A stretch of DNA of 64,000 nucleotides from contig NZ_JADBEF010000001.1 in the NCBI RefSeq assembly GCF_014873535.1, positions 5,580,001 to 5,644,000 of the forward strand, written 5' to 3'. The position numbers and the translations under genes are program-made. Under the pieces are notes generated by a model. It did no database searches. It worked only from the letters and a program-made list of their open reading frames with translations, and was not told the DNA's origin. Source of the DNA: Nonomuraea africana. GTDB lineage: Bacteria; Actinomycetota; Actinomycetes; Streptosporangiales; Streptosporangiaceae. Numbering within the stretch: the first letter of the stretch is position 1; every line of letters starts with the position of its first letter. Below, one piece after another: positions 34,115 through 42,883 of the stretch.

Positions 34115-34986
34115 CCCACGACCTCGACCGCATCGTCGCCGCCCTCGCCCCCGACCCCGGCCCCGGACTGGTTCCCGGCGCCCACGACCTGATGAGAGAG
34201 ATCATGGACACCTCCCCCGAACCGACCGTCCAGCCCGCCGTCGCGTCCAGCGGGCGGCGCGGGCGGATGGGCTGGCGGATCGCCGTGCCCGCCGTGGCCG
34301 TCCTCGCCGCCTCGGTGACCGTGCTCGGCTGGACCTCCGCCCTACCGGTCTTCGGCCCCGAGCCGGTGGGCGCCGCGCTGGTGATCACGCAGGAGGACGG
34401 CTACTACGTCATCCAGGTGAAGGACCTGCGCGCCGACCCCCCCAAGTACCAGGAGCAGCTCAAGGCGCTCGGTCTGGACGTCTCGCTCAGGCTGATCCCC
34501 GCCACCCCCGGTCTGGTCGGCAATCTCCTCGCCACCGCGCCCTCAGGCGACGTGATCCAGGAGTTCAAGACCATCGACCGCCCAGGCCCCTGCGACAAGC
34601 TGGGCAGCTGCCCGATCGGGCTGAAGATCCCCGTCGGATACAAGGGCACGGCCCTGGTGGAGCTTGGCCGTGAGGCCGAGCCGGGCGAGAAGTACTTCTC
34701 CTCGACCGCGTTCGACGCCAAGGGAGAGCCCATGCACTGCGTGCCGTACGTCAACAAGAAGGTCGGCGAGGTACGCACGATCCTGGCCGAGCGCGGGCTC
34801 TCCATCATGGGGTTCGCGACAGGGAACAGCCCCGAAACGATCAAGGAGGTCGCCACGGTTCCCGACTCGTGGTACGTCACCGCGGGTTTTCTGGTCATGC
34901 CGGGCCAGGCCACGCTGTTCGCCGGGCCTGAACCCAAGGCCGACCATCTCGTCAAGATGCGATGGAAGAAGCAGGGCTGCTCCTGA
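34111..34986 (+). CDS. Single-pass membrane protein, putative sigma-factor partner
   Basis: A 291-residue protein: about 60 cytosolic residues, one membrane helix (IAVPAVAVLAASVTVLGW), then an extracytoplasmic domain of about 210 residues with three Cys. Its ATG overlaps the stop of the sigma gene. The cytosolic part lacks a clear ZAS zinc motif, so the anti-sigma role is inferred from gene order. The outer domain shares motifs with the 42880-43782 protein: KYQEQLKALGLDVSLRLIP against KYAEAFKAVGLDVTLTLLP, and a GYKG/GYTG strand. No known domain was recognised. Confidence 0.6.
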   Translation: MTHDLDRIVAALAPDPGPGLVPGAHDLMREIMDTSPEPTVQPAVASSGRRGRMGWRIAVPAVAVLAASVTVLGWTSALPVFGPEPVGAALVITQEDGYYVIQVKDLRADPPKYQEQLKALGLDVSLRLIPATPGLVGNLLATAPSGDVIQEFKTIDRPGPCDKLGSCPIGLKIPVGYKGTALVELGREAEPGEKYFSSTAFDAKGEPMHCVPYVNKKVGEVRTILAERGLSIMGFATGNSPETIKEVATVPDSWYVTAGFLVMPGQATLFAGPEPKADHLVKMRWKKQGCS

Positions 34987-34995
34987 CCCCGCCGC

Positions 34996-35031
34996 GGGGA
35001 GAGGGACCCATGGGGGCGGGCCCCTCTCCCC
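34996..35031 (+). terminator. Hairpin terminator after the sigma/membrane pair
   Basis: GGGGAGAGGG (34996-35005) pairs with CCCTCTCCCC (35022-35031), starting 10 bp after the stop codon of the membrane protein. It is typical of GC-rich terminators without a T-run. Confidence 0.65.
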
Positions 35032-35092
35032 TGGGCGGAAACTTCGCCCCGCTCGCGGTGACCGGGCGGGATGCCGGGGTAGCTGCACGGTC

Positions 35093-35368
35093 ATGAGCGA
35101 GACACCTGATGCCAGGTACACGGGGGAAGAGGCGGCCGAGCGCGTCGACAGGGCGTTGAACGACGACGCGTCGCCCGACGAGGTGGACCAGCGCGACGCC
35201 CAGGTCGTGGCGGACACGGAGGCGGCGCCGGTGCGCCCTGAGCGCGGCCCCTACGCCGACGAGGACGCGGAGGAAGGCGATCCGGAGGAGGCCGCGCACC
35301 GCGAGACGCTCTGGGACGGGTCCGCCGCACCGCCCCGCGCGGACGAGGGGGTCGAACCGCCGGACTGA
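35093..35368 (+). CDS. Small acidic hypothetical protein
   Basis: A 91-residue, very acidic product (YTGEEAAERVDRALNDDAS, DEDAEEGDPEEAAHRET) with no signal peptide or membrane segment, probably intrinsically disordered. No family recognised. Codon use (GC-rich third positions) supports a real gene. It is followed by a strong bidirectional hairpin. Confidence 0.5.
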   Translation: MSETPDARYTGEEAAERVDRALNDDASPDEVDQRDAQVVADTEAAPVRPERGPYADEDAEEGDPEEAAHRETLWDGSAAPPRADEGVEPPD

Positions 35369-35380
35369 GCAGGCCACCCG

Positions 35381-35418
35381 GCACCCGTCGCCCGCCCGCC
35401 AGGCGGGACGACGGGTGC
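35381..35418. terminator. Bidirectional hairpin terminator
   Basis: GCACCCGTCG (35381-35390) pairs with CGACGGGTGC (35409-35418), with an inner CCGCC/GGCGG stem. It lies between the convergent ends of the small acidic gene (35368) and the ABC permease (35421). Confidence 0.75.
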
Positions 35419-35420
35419 GG

Positions 35421-36305
35421 CTACTTGAGCGCCCCCGCCGTCAGCCCGCTCTGGATCTGGCGCTGGAAGACGGTGTAGACGACGAGCATGGGCAGGATCG
35501 CGAGGGTCAGCGCGGCGAACAGCGCCGACCAGTCCTGGTCGTAGCCCGCCGCGGTGGAGATGTCGGCGATGCCCTGGGTCAGCACCCACTTGTCGCGCTC
35601 CTGCAGCAGGACCAGCGGGAGCTGGTACTGGTTCCACTGGCCCAGCACGTTGAAGATCGTGATGCTTACGAGGCCGGGACGGGCCATCGGGAGCATGATC
35701 TGGAAGAAGATCCGGGTGTGCGAGGCGCCGTCCACCAGGGCCGCCTCGGCGACCGCGGTGGGCAGGGTGCGGAAGAAGGCGGCCAGGAAGAAGACGGTGA
35801 AGGGCATCGAGTAGGCGATGTAGACCAGCACCACCCCCGCATGGGTGTTCAGCCCGATGAAGGGGATGGCCCGCCCCATGTTCTGCACGACGAAGAAGAG
35901 CGGGGTCAGGGCCAGGTAGACGGGGAAGGCGAGCCCCGAGACGAACAGCAGGTAGAAGGCGCGGTTGCCGCGGAAGGGATAGCGGGCCAGCACGTAGGCG
36001 GCCATCGACCCGAGCAGCATGGTGCCGAGCGTGCTGAACGAGACGACGATGACGCTGTTGAGCATGTACTGGCCGATGTGGGCCTGCTCCCACGCCCTGG
36101 CGAAGTTGTCCCACCGCAGCGAGGCGGGCAGCGACCAGGCGTCGCCGAAGATCTCGTCCTCGCTCTTGACCGACGCGAGGAAGGTCCAGAGGATCGGAAC
36201 GACCATGAGGACGGTCCAGACCATCAGCGCCACGTGGCTCAGCGCCGACAAGGGTCCCAGCCGAGTACGCCGGTCCTTTCTGACCGACTTCCGGGAAAGG
36301 TACAT
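35421..36305 (-). CDS. ABC sugar permease (NgcG-like)
   Basis: A 294-residue inner-membrane permease with six predicted helices, from VALMVWTVLMVVPILWTFLA to ALTLAILPMLVVYTVFQRQI. The EAA loop is EAALVDGASHTRIFFQIMLP. It is of the MalG/CUT1 type. The ATG overlaps the upstream permease stop (ATGA). The neighbouring solute-binding protein and aminosugar genes point to N-acetylglucosamine or chitobiose uptake, as in NgcEFG of Streptomyces. No ATPase gene is present, so a shared MsiK-type ATPase is inferred. Confidence 0.85.
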   Translation of the reverse strand: MYLSRKSVRKDRRTRLGPLSALSHVALMVWTVLMVVPILWTFLASVKSEDEIFGDAWSLPASLRWDNFARAWEQAHIGQYMLNSVIVVSFSTLGTMLLGSMAAYVLARYPFRGNRAFYLLFVSGLAFPVYLALTPLFFVVQNMGRAIPFIGLNTHAGVVLVYIAYSMPFTVFFLAAFFRTLPTAVAEAALVDGASHTRIFFQIMLPMARPGLVSITIFNVLGQWNQYQLPLVLLQERDKWVLTQGIADISTAAGYDQDWSALFAALTLAILPMLVVYTVFQRQIQSGLTAGALK

Positions 36306-37201
36306 CAGTACTCGATTCGTTCCCGACGCGAGAGGCGCAGGGCCAGGATCGCGAAGCCGATGGTGAAGAAGAACATGATCACGCCGAGCGCCGAGGCGTA
36401 GCCGAAGCGGAAGTACTGGAAGGCGTTGCGGTAGATCTCGGCGGCCATGACCGTGGTGGAGAAGTCGGGCCCGCCGTGCTGGTCGGTCATCACCCAGACG
36501 ATGGCGAACACGTCGAGGGCGAGGATGCCCAGGTAGACCCAGGCGACCTGGACGGTGTCCCACAGCAGCGGCAGCGTGATGCGGAAGAACAGCGAGAAGC
36601 GGCCCGCGCCGTCGATCTGGGCGGCCTCGAACATGTCGCCGGGGATCGAGGCGAGCCCCGCCGAGAACAGCACGACGTAGAACCCGACGGCCTGCCAGAC
36701 CATGACGCCGAGCACGGACCAGAAGGCGACCGAGGGATCGGAGAGGAACCCGACGGACGGCAGCCCGAGCGCCATGAGGGGGCCGTTGAGCATGCCGCTG
36801 TCGTCGGGCCTGAACACCTGCTGGAACAGCACCGCGACCACGGCCACGGCCAGGACCTGGGGAAAGAAGAACACCACCCGGTAGAACTTCGATCCCCTGA
36901 CCCCCGAGACGCCTTTTCCTCCCACGTTGAGCAGGAAGGCGAAGAACAGCGACAGCACGATGGTGATCAGCGGCAGCAGCACGAGCAGCAGCGCGTTGTG
37001 CGACACCGCCTTCCAGAAGATCCCGTCGCTGAAGAGCCGCTGGAAGTTCTCCAGCCCGATGAACCGCGGCGCGGCGGACACGCCGCGCCAGTCGGTCATC
37101 GAGATGTAGAACGCCTGCACGTACGGCGCGATCACGTAGATCAGGTACAGCGTGACGGGCGCCGCGAGGAACGAGGTGATGAAGAGGCGACGACGCAGCA
37201 T
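36305..37201 (-). CDS. ABC sugar permease (NgcF-like)
   Basis: A 298-residue CUT1-type permease (MalF class): FLAAPVTLYLIYVIAPYVQA is the first helix, VVFFFPQVLAVAVVAVLFQQ a later one, and EAAQIDGAGRFSLFFRITLP the EAA loop that contacts the ATPase. It lies between the solute-binding protein gene (1 bp away) and the second permease gene (overlapping), so the importer is one operon. Confidence 0.85.
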   Translation of the reverse strand: MLRRRLFITSFLAAPVTLYLIYVIAPYVQAFYISMTDWRGVSAAPRFIGLENFQRLFSDGIFWKAVSHNALLLVLLPLITIVLSLFFAFLLNVGGKGVSGVRGSKFYRVVFFFPQVLAVAVVAVLFQQVFRPDDSGMLNGPLMALGLPSVGFLSDPSVAFWSVLGVMVWQAVGFYVVLFSAGLASIPGDMFEAAQIDGAGRFSLFFRITLPLLWDTVQVAWVYLGILALDVFAIVWVMTDQHGGPDFSTTVMAAEIYRNAFQYFRFGYASALGVIMFFFTIGFAILALRLSRRERIEY

Positions 37202-37202
37202 G

Positions 37203-38621
37203 TCAGCGCTTGTACTTCTTGATCGCGGAGTCGTTCTTGAGCTCGTCGGCCTTCTTCTGGATGCGCTCCAGGTACTTGTCGGGGGTCAGGCCGCCGCTCA
37301 TCAGCTGGCCCGTGGCGGCGATGGCCTCGTCCTTGAGCTGGGCGTACCAGCGCTCCCAGCGGAAGTAGACGGTGTTCGCGCCCGCCGCGGCGACCGCGTC
37401 GGAGGCGCTCTTGACGCCGGACGACAGCTCCCTGCCCTCGCCCGCCCCCTTGACCACGGTGACGGTGCGGACGAGCTCGCTGAAGTCGCCCGCCGCCTTC
37501 TTCGACAGCATGGCGCGCAGGTACTCCATGCCGCCCTGCGGGTTGGCGCCCTTGGACGGCACGATGAAGTTCTCGCCCGGCTGGGTGTGCAGCGTGCCGT
37601 ACGGCATCTTGTCGGAGCTCGTGACGTCGGGGACGACGAACATCTGGTAGGCGAAGTCGGCCGGGGTGGTGTCCTTCTGCTCGTTCTCCAGCCAGGAGCC
37701 GGAGGGCAGCATGGCGACCTCGTACTTGTTCTGCGCGGTCTGCGTCTGCACGTGGTCGAGCCCGGCGGTGCCCTGCATCAGGTACTTGGCGCCGACCTCG
37801 GCCCAGCGGGTGGCCGACTCCTTCATCGCCTCGGTGGTCCAGGCGCCGTCCTCGAGGTTGTCGATGTTGACCAGGACCTCGTTACCGCCGATCTTGGCCG
37901 CCATGGTCAGCAGGGCCTCGTAGAGGTACTGCGGGAACTTGCCCGCGTAGGTGAAGGGGGCCATCTTGCCGGACTTCTTGATGGTCTCGCAGAGCGCGGT
38001 GAACTCGTCCCAGGTCTTCGGCGCCGCCCAGCCGTTCTCGTCGAAGGCCTTCTTCGAGTACCAGATGCCGTAGATGTAGTTCACATAGCCGAGCACGCTG
38101 AACTTGCCGTCGTAGGTGCCGATCTCGATCACGGCGGGGTCGATGGAGTCGCGCACCTTCATGGCCGGGTCGTCCCAGGTGGGGGCGTCGAGCAGCGGGG
38201 TGAGATCCTGCAGCTGGCCGTCCTGGGCGAGCGCGCCGAAGTCCATGAAGTTGGCGCCCGAGTTGTCGATGACGTCGGGCGGGTTGCCGCCGGCGAAGCG
38301 CGGCTGGAGGACCTTGGTGATCTCCTTGGTGGCGTTGTGCTTGATCTGCGCCTTGGGGTACTTCGTGGCGAACAGCGGCTGGTGGATGTCCTTGGCGTAG
38401 GCCTGGCCGAATCCGCCGTCGAAGATCCAGATCTCCAGCGGCTTGTCGGCCGCGACCCCGAACGGGTTGGCGGCGCTGGTCGCGGCAGCCGCGGGCGCGG
38501 AGGTGGCGGGCGCCTGCGCGGGCGTGGCGCAGGCGGCGAGCGCCCCCGCCGCCGGAATGAGAACGGCGCTGCGGAGGAGTTCGCGTCGCGTGATGTGAGG
38601 AGTGTGGGGGGTGTTCGGCAT
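37203..38621 (-). CDS. ABC solute-binding lipoprotein (NgcE-like)
   Basis: A 472-residue extracellular sugar-binding lipoprotein. Its export signal has TRRELLRS, an Arg pair compatible with Tat, and the lipobox LAAC near residue 30. The mature part is a family-1 solute-binding fold with PLEIWIFDGGFGQAY, PDVIDNSGANFMDF and a C-terminal helical region. I compare it with NgcE, which binds GlcNAc and chitobiose. Context (RpiR gene 2 bp upstream, kinase-like and SIS genes nearby) supports an aminosugar ligand. Confidence 0.8.
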   Translation of the reverse strand: MPNTPHTPHITRRELLRSAVLIPAAGALAACATPAQAPATSAPAAAATSAANPFGVAADKPLEIWIFDGGFGQAYAKDIHQPLFATKYPKAQIKHNATKEITKVLQPRFAGGNPPDVIDNSGANFMDFGALAQDGQLQDLTPLLDAPTWDDPAMKVRDSIDPAVIEIGTYDGKFSVLGYVNYIYGIWYSKKAFDENGWAAPKTWDEFTALCETIKKSGKMAPFTYAGKFPQYLYEALLTMAAKIGGNEVLVNIDNLEDGAWTTEAMKESATRWAEVGAKYLMQGTAGLDHVQTQTAQNKYEVAMLPSGSWLENEQKDTTPADFAYQMFVVPDVTSSDKMPYGTLHTQPGENFIVPSKGANPQGGMEYLRAMLSKKAAGDFSELVRTVTVVKGAGEGRELSSGVKSASDAVAAAGANTVYFRWERWYAQLKDEAIAATGQLMSGGLTPDKYLERIQKKADELKNDSAIKKYKR

Positions 38622-38623
38622 GA

Positions 38624-39487
38624 CTACTCCAGTCGATGACTCTCCACGGCCTTGATGGTCAGTTCGAAGGCCTGATTGGTCCGTTCATAGGTTTGCTGGG
38701 CGATCGCCACGTAGACGGCGTCCAGCACGAACAGCTGTGAGTGGACGGCGGCGAGGCCGCCGAGCCTGAACGTGGTCTCCCTGCTGGCCGTGGTGAGCAC
38801 CAGGTCGGCCAGCTCGGCCAGCGGCGAGCGGGCGAAGGAGGTGACCGCGACGCAGACCGCGCCGTGGGTACGGGCCTCGGTCAGCGCCTCCATCACCTCG
38901 CGGGTGCGGCCGCGGTGCGAGATGCCGATCGCCACGTCGCCCCTGCCGAGCAGCGCCGCGTCGGCGAGGGAGACGTGCGCGTCGCCCGAGCTCCAGCAGG
39001 GCACGCCGATGCGGCGCAGCCGTCCCTCGAACATCGTGGCCACGGCCCCGCTGGTGGAGACGCCGACCAGCAGCACCCTGCTGGCGGCCACGATCGCGTC
39101 GGCGACCTGGCCGACGGTGGCCAGGTCGAGCTGGGCGGCGGTGTCCTGGATCAGACGGCTGTCGGCGGCGGCCATGACCTCGATCGCCGCGTCCAGCGGG
39201 TCGTCGGGGCCGATGTCCTGGCCGACCCCCGCGCCCCATCCGGCCTGCGCGGCCCGTCCGGTCTCGGTGGCCAGCGCGACTCGCAGCTCGGCGTAGCCGG
39301 AGAAGCCGAACGCCCTGCAGAACCTGGTCACCGTGGCGGGCGAGCTGCCCGCCCGCTCGGCGAGCGCGATGATCGTCGAGCGCGCGGCCTCGGCCGGATC
39401 GCCCAGGATCACCTCGCCGACCCTGCGCAGGGCTTCGGGGAGGCCGGGCAACTCCGTTTCGACGCGGCCGAGGGCACCAGATGGCAC
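38624..39487 (-). CDS. RpiR/MurR family regulator, copy 1
   Basis: A 287-residue RpiR protein: an N-terminal HTH_6 domain (ALAERAGSSPATVTRFCRAF) and a SIS domain (VLLVGVSTSGAVATMFEGRL, then DVAIGISHRGRTREVMEAL) that binds a sugar phosphate. It is the first gene of the importer operon (2 bp before the binding-protein gene) and divergent from the kinase. The GTG at 39487 has AAGGA upstream. Residues match the second RpiR gene (41441) through most of their length, so they are paralogs. Confidence 0.9.
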   Translation of the reverse strand: MPSGALGRVETELPGLPEALRRVGEVILGDPAEAARSTIIALAERAGSSPATVTRFCRAFGFSGYAELRVALATETGRAAQAGWGAGVGQDIGPDDPLDAAIEVMAAADSRLIQDTAAQLDLATVGQVADAIVAASRVLLVGVSTSGAVATMFEGRLRRIGVPCWSSGDAHVSLADAALLGRGDVAIGISHRGRTREVMEALTEARTHGAVCVAVTSFARSPLAELADLVLTTASRETTFRLGGLAAVHSQLFVLDAVYVAIAQQTYERTNQAFELTIKAVESHRLE

Positions 39488-39519
39488 GAATATTCCTTCC
39501 GAATATCGGACCTTGCGGC

Positions 39520-39532
39520 GAAAATTATTCTT
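39520..39532. promoter_or_regulatory. Putative RpiR operator, copy 1
   Basis: GAAAATTATTCTT, an AT-rich 13-mer in the divergent promoter between RpiR copy 1 and the kinase. Close copies occur only in the equivalent region of the second RpiR/kinase module (42316 and 42355). A CGAATAT direct repeat lies between this site and the RpiR start. Confidence 0.6.
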
Positions 39533-39718
39533 GCAATCGGGTCACGTCAAGACTCAGGATGTGACACGTGCATAACGGCGACCTGGCTGGGCGGTGTTTG
39601 GGCGCCCACGTCGTCTCCGCCCCTTTTCCGTGGCCGCGAGCTGGACTCTCCTTGGTGGACGGCCGAGCGGTACGGTGGCCTCGGCACGGTCGGCGCGAGC
39701 GAAGTGGAGGGGTGAGCC

Positions 39719-40669
39719 GTGGAACGCGGTGACATCGTGATCGGCGTCGACGCGGGCGCCACCTCCACCCGGGTGGCCGTGCACGCCCTCGACGGCGCCA
39801 GGCTCGGCTACGGCACGGCGGGCGGCGGGAACCCCAGCGCCCACGGCGCCGAGGCGGCGGCCGCCGCGATCGGGACGGCGCTGGCCCGCGCCCTCGACGG
39901 GCTCGATCCCTCGCGCGTGTCCCGCTCCGTGGCGGGCGTGGCCGGCAACGCCCTGAACTTCGGCGCCGCCCTCGACAAGCTCTGGGCCGACCACGGCCTG
40001 GCCGTCGGCCCACGGCTGATGAACGACGTGCCGATCGCCTACGCGGCCGGGTCGGCCGCGCCATCCGGCACGCTGCTGCTGTCGGGCACGGGAGCGGTCG
40101 CCGCCCGCATCACCGCGCACGACCTCGACGAGCTGTCCGACGGGCTCGGCTGGCTGCTCGGCGACGCGGGCTCGGGCTTCTGGATCGGCAGGGCGGGCGC
40201 CAAGGCCGTCGTCCACGCCCTCGACCGCGGCGAGACCGGCGGGCCGCTGTCCGAGCTGATCGTGACCCACTTCCTCGGCGTCGACCGCGGCCCCACCCCG
40301 CGCGCGGAGGCCGAGCGGATCGTCAGACTCGCCCAGCACGACCGGACCACCCTCGGCCCGCTGGCCACCCTGGTCAGCAGGGCCGCCGCCGAGGGCGACC
40401 CGATGGCCGTGGAGATCGCCGATCGCGCCGCGGCCCACCTGGCCGCCACGGTCGCCAGGGTCTACGACGGCGGGCCGATCGTGCTGGCGGGCTCGGTGCT
40501 GACCAACGAAGGCCCGGTACGGCACGCCGTACAGCGGCTGCTGGAAGAGCGGTGGGCGGCGCGGGTCGTCGTCGCCCGCGACGGGGCGGGAGCGGCCGCC
40601 TGGCTGGCCGCGCTGGAGCTGCTCCCCGAGGGAGCGGCGGCGGCGCTGCATCCCGCCTTCACCGGCTGA
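39719..40669 (+). CDS. N-acetylglucosamine kinase-like protein (BadF/BadG family)
   Basis: A 316-residue sugar kinase of the BadF/BadG/BcrA/BcrD ATPase fold. The phosphate-1 loop is GVDAGATSTRVAVHAL, the phosphate-2 loop LLLSGTGAVAARI, the glycine-rich WLLGDAGSGFWIGR, and the adenosine loop VLAGSVLTNEGPV. Eukaryotic-type GlcNAc kinases belong to this family; with an importer and RpiR regulator beside it, phosphorylation of GlcNAc or a related sugar is likely. The start is GTG at 39719 with GGAGGGG upstream. Confidence 0.8.
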   Translation: MERGDIVIGVDAGATSTRVAVHALDGARLGYGTAGGGNPSAHGAEAAAAAIGTALARALDGLDPSRVSRSVAGVAGNALNFGAALDKLWADHGLAVGPRLMNDVPIAYAAGSAAPSGTLLLSGTGAVAARITAHDLDELSDGLGWLLGDAGSGFWIGRAGAKAVVHALDRGETGGPLSELIVTHFLGVDRGPTPRAEAERIVRLAQHDRTTLGPLATLVSRAAAEGDPMAVEIADRAAAHLAATVARVYDGGPIVLAGSVLTNEGPVRHAVQRLLEERWAARVVVARDGAGAAAWLAALELLPEGAAAALHPAFTG

Positions 40670-40703
40670 TCAGCCCTTCGCCGCACCCGCGACCTCCTCG
40701 GGG

Positions 40704-41444
40704 TCAGCCGCCTCTTCTGATGCGGCCTGCGTAACGGGCCTCGAGTGCGAGGTTGTGCGCGTCGCCCTCGGGAACGTTCGCCGACAGGTACACCGGCGGC
40801 GTCCGTCCCACCTTCACCAGGTCGCGCACCGCTTCGGTGACGACGAGCTGGACCAGCAGGGCCGAGGTGATCGTGGAGACGGCGCCGACGGCGCCGCCCT
40901 CGGGCAGGGGCAGGACGGCGTCGCCGCGCGGGGCCCGGTTGTCGAGGACCACGTCGGCGAGCTCGAACAGCTTACGTCCCGAAGGGTGCCTGGACGGCAC
41001 GCCGGTGCTGTGGGCGAGAGAGGTGATGGCGATGAGGTCGTGGCCGCGCTCCTTGACCAGGGCGGCCAGCTCGACGACGACGCCGTTGACGCCGGAGTTG
41101 GAGATGATCACGAACAGGTCCTCGTCCCTGACGGGCGCGAGGTCGAGGATGCGCCGGGCCAGGCCGGGGTCGCGTTCGAGGTCGTAGCGTTCGAGCTCGG
41201 CTGGGTCGGCTCCGCCATACAGGACGATGTCCCTGAGCGCGAGCTTGTTGGTGGGCACGAGACCTCCCGCGCGGCCCGCGATCTCCATCGCGGTGGCCTC
41301 GGAGTGTCCCGAACCGAACGCCTGGATCACGCCTCCCCTGTCCAGCGCCCTGGTGAAGAGGGCGGCGGCCCTGGGAATCTGTGGGTCGTCGGGGATGGCG
41401 GCGACGAGGTCGGCGATGTGCCTGGCGTAGTCGGCCGGGTTCAC
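40704..41444 (-). CDS. SIS-domain sugar isomerase-like protein (UPF0309 type)
   Basis: A 246-residue SIS-domain protein: GGVIQAFGSGHSEATAMEIA and LFVIISNSGVNGVVVELAAL are the two sugar-phosphate loops. It resembles the UPF0309 group of putative phosphosugar isomerases. The start GTG overlaps the stop of RpiR copy 2, so the two are co-expressed. A role in converting or binding a phosphorylated aminosugar is inferred from the neighbours. Confidence 0.8.
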   Translation of the reverse strand: MNPADYARHIADLVAAIPDDPQIPRAAALFTRALDRGGVIQAFGSGHSEATAMEIAGRAGGLVPTNKLALRDIVLYGGADPAELERYDLERDPGLARRILDLAPVRDEDLFVIISNSGVNGVVVELAALVKERGHDLIAITSLAHSTGVPSRHPSGRKLFELADVVLDNRAPRGDAVLPLPEGGAVGAVSTITSALLVQLVVTEAVRDLVKVGRTPPVYLSANVPEGDAHNLALEARYAGRIRRGG

Positions 41445-42310
41445 GATTCTCCTTCTGGTAGCCGGTGGCCTTCGACGGCCCTGACGGTCAGGTCGAACGC
41501 CTCGCGGGTGCGCTCGTAGGTGCGCTGCGCGACCGAGACGTAGACCACGTCGAGGACGAGCAGCTGGGAGTGGATGGCGGCGAAGCCGTGGGCGCGGAAG
41601 GTGGTCTCGCGGCTGGCCGTGGTGAGCACCAGCTCGGACACCTCGGCCAGCGGCGAGCTGGGGTGAGAGGTGACCGCGACGGTGATCGCGCCATGGCTGC
41701 CCGCCTCGGCGAGCACCTCGATGACCTCGCGGGTCCTGCCGCTGTGCGAGATGCCCACGGCCACGTCGCCGTGGCCGAGCAGCGCGGCGTCGCTGAGCGC
41801 GGAGTGCGCGTCGGACCTGCTCCAGGTGGGGATGCGGATGCGCTGCAGGCGGTGCTCCATCTCGCTGGAGACGGCGGCGCTGCTCGACACCCCGAACAGC
41901 AGCACCCGGCCCGCGTGGGCGATCGACTCGGCCACCTTCTCCACCATGGCCAGGTCGAGCTGCGCGGCGGTCTGCTGGATGAGCCTGATGTCGTTGCCCG
42001 ACACCACGCCGAGCACCCTGTCCAGGCCGTCGCCGGGAAGGATCTCCTGCCCGATGTCGGTCTCCCAGCGCTGCCGCGCCGTCCGGCCCGTCTCGGTGGC
42101 GATGGCCACGCGCAGCTCGGCGTAGCCGCCGAAGCCGAGCGCGCGGCAGAACCTGGTGATCGTCGCGGTCGAGGTGCCGCTGCGCTCGGCCAGGTCGACG
42201 ATCGTCGACCGGGCGGCCTCCGCGGGGTTGGCGAGGATCACCTCGGCGACCTTGCGCAGCGCGTCCGGCTGGTCGGCCTGTTCCGCTCTGATGCGGCTCA
42301 GCAGTTCCAC
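41441..42310 (-). CDS. RpiR/MurR family regulator, copy 2
   Basis: About 289 residues from the GTG at 42310; the frame is open to 42346, but that would put coding sequence across the operator-like motif. The HTH_6 domain has VDLAERSGTSTATITRFCRAL and the SIS domain VLLFGVSSSAAVSSEMEHRL. It is a close paralog of the copy at 38624: both share PAEAARSTI, GYAELRVA-ATETGRTA and ASRETTFR. It forms an operon with the SIS protein and is divergent from a shortened kinase gene, repeating the organisation of copy 1. Confidence 0.85.
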   Translation of the reverse strand: MELLSRIRAEQADQPDALRKVAEVILANPAEAARSTIVDLAERSGTSTATITRFCRALGFGGYAELRVAIATETGRTARQRWETDIGQEILPGDGLDRVLGVVSGNDIRLIQQTAAQLDLAMVEKVAESIAHAGRVLLFGVSSSAAVSSEMEHRLQRIRIPTWSRSDAHSALSDAALLGHGDVAVGISHSGRTREVIEVLAEAGSHGAITVAVTSHPSSPLAEVSELVLTTASRETTFRAHGFAAIHSQLLVLDVVYVSVAQRTYERTREAFDLTVRAVEGHRLPEGES

Positions 42311-42315
42311 GCGAT

Positions 42316-42367
42316 GAAAATTATGCTCAACATCTCGACGGGTCAACGCTTCTGGAGAATAATTTTT
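42316..42367. promoter_or_regulatory. Paired putative RpiR operators, copy 2
   Basis: GAAAATTATGCTC at 42316-42328 and, on the other strand, AAAAATTATTCTC at 42355-42367 form an inverted pair. Both match the 13-mer at 39520. They sit between RpiR copy 2 and the kinase remnant, immediately next to both starts. Confidence 0.6.
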
Positions 42368-42370
42368 GAC

Positions 42371-42883
42371 ATGTCGTTGGTGTTAGGTGTGGACGCCGGT
42401 GGGCACCTCGCCGCCGATGAGGCCGCTTCCCGCGAGTCGCCTGCCCGCGAGTCGCCGGTACGCCGGTGGGCGGTCTGCGTCGGCAGGGTCAGTGAGGCCG
42501 GTGAGGTGGTGGACCGGATCGCGGCGACCGTCCAGTCGCGGCCGCCGCTCGCGCTGGCCGAACTGGCGCCGCTGGTGAGCAGGGCTGCCACCGAGGGCGA
42601 CCCCGCCGCACTGTCCATCGTGGCGGCCGCCGCCACGCGGCTCCTCCGAACCGTCACCGAGGTACGCGGGCCGGGCGAGCGCTCCCCGATCGTGCTGGCG
42701 GGCAGCGTGCTCACCACCGAAGGGCCGGTACGGCGTGCCGTACCGGCCCAGCTGGAACAGCGGTGGACGGCGGCGGCGGTGAGTGTGGCAGGTGACGGAG
42801 CTGGAGCGGCGGCGTGGCTGGCCGCCCTCGACCTGCACGGCCCCGCGCGGGCCGCGCCGCTGCACTCCCGCTTCGTCGGCTAA
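42371..42883 (+). pseudogene. Internally deleted BadF/BadG kinase paralog
   Basis: A 170-residue frame. It begins MSLVLGVDAGG like a sugar kinase, then has an unrelated stretch with the tandem ARESP-ARESP (from a 15-bp repeat). It rejoins the kinase C-terminus: LVSRAATEGDPAALSIVAAA, IVLAGSVLTTEGPVRRAV and DGAGAAAWLAALDL match the intact kinase at 39719. About 150 residues in the middle are missing, including both the phosphate-2 loop and the sugar-binding region. The frame is intact, so a protein may be made, but not a kinase. Confidence 0.75.
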
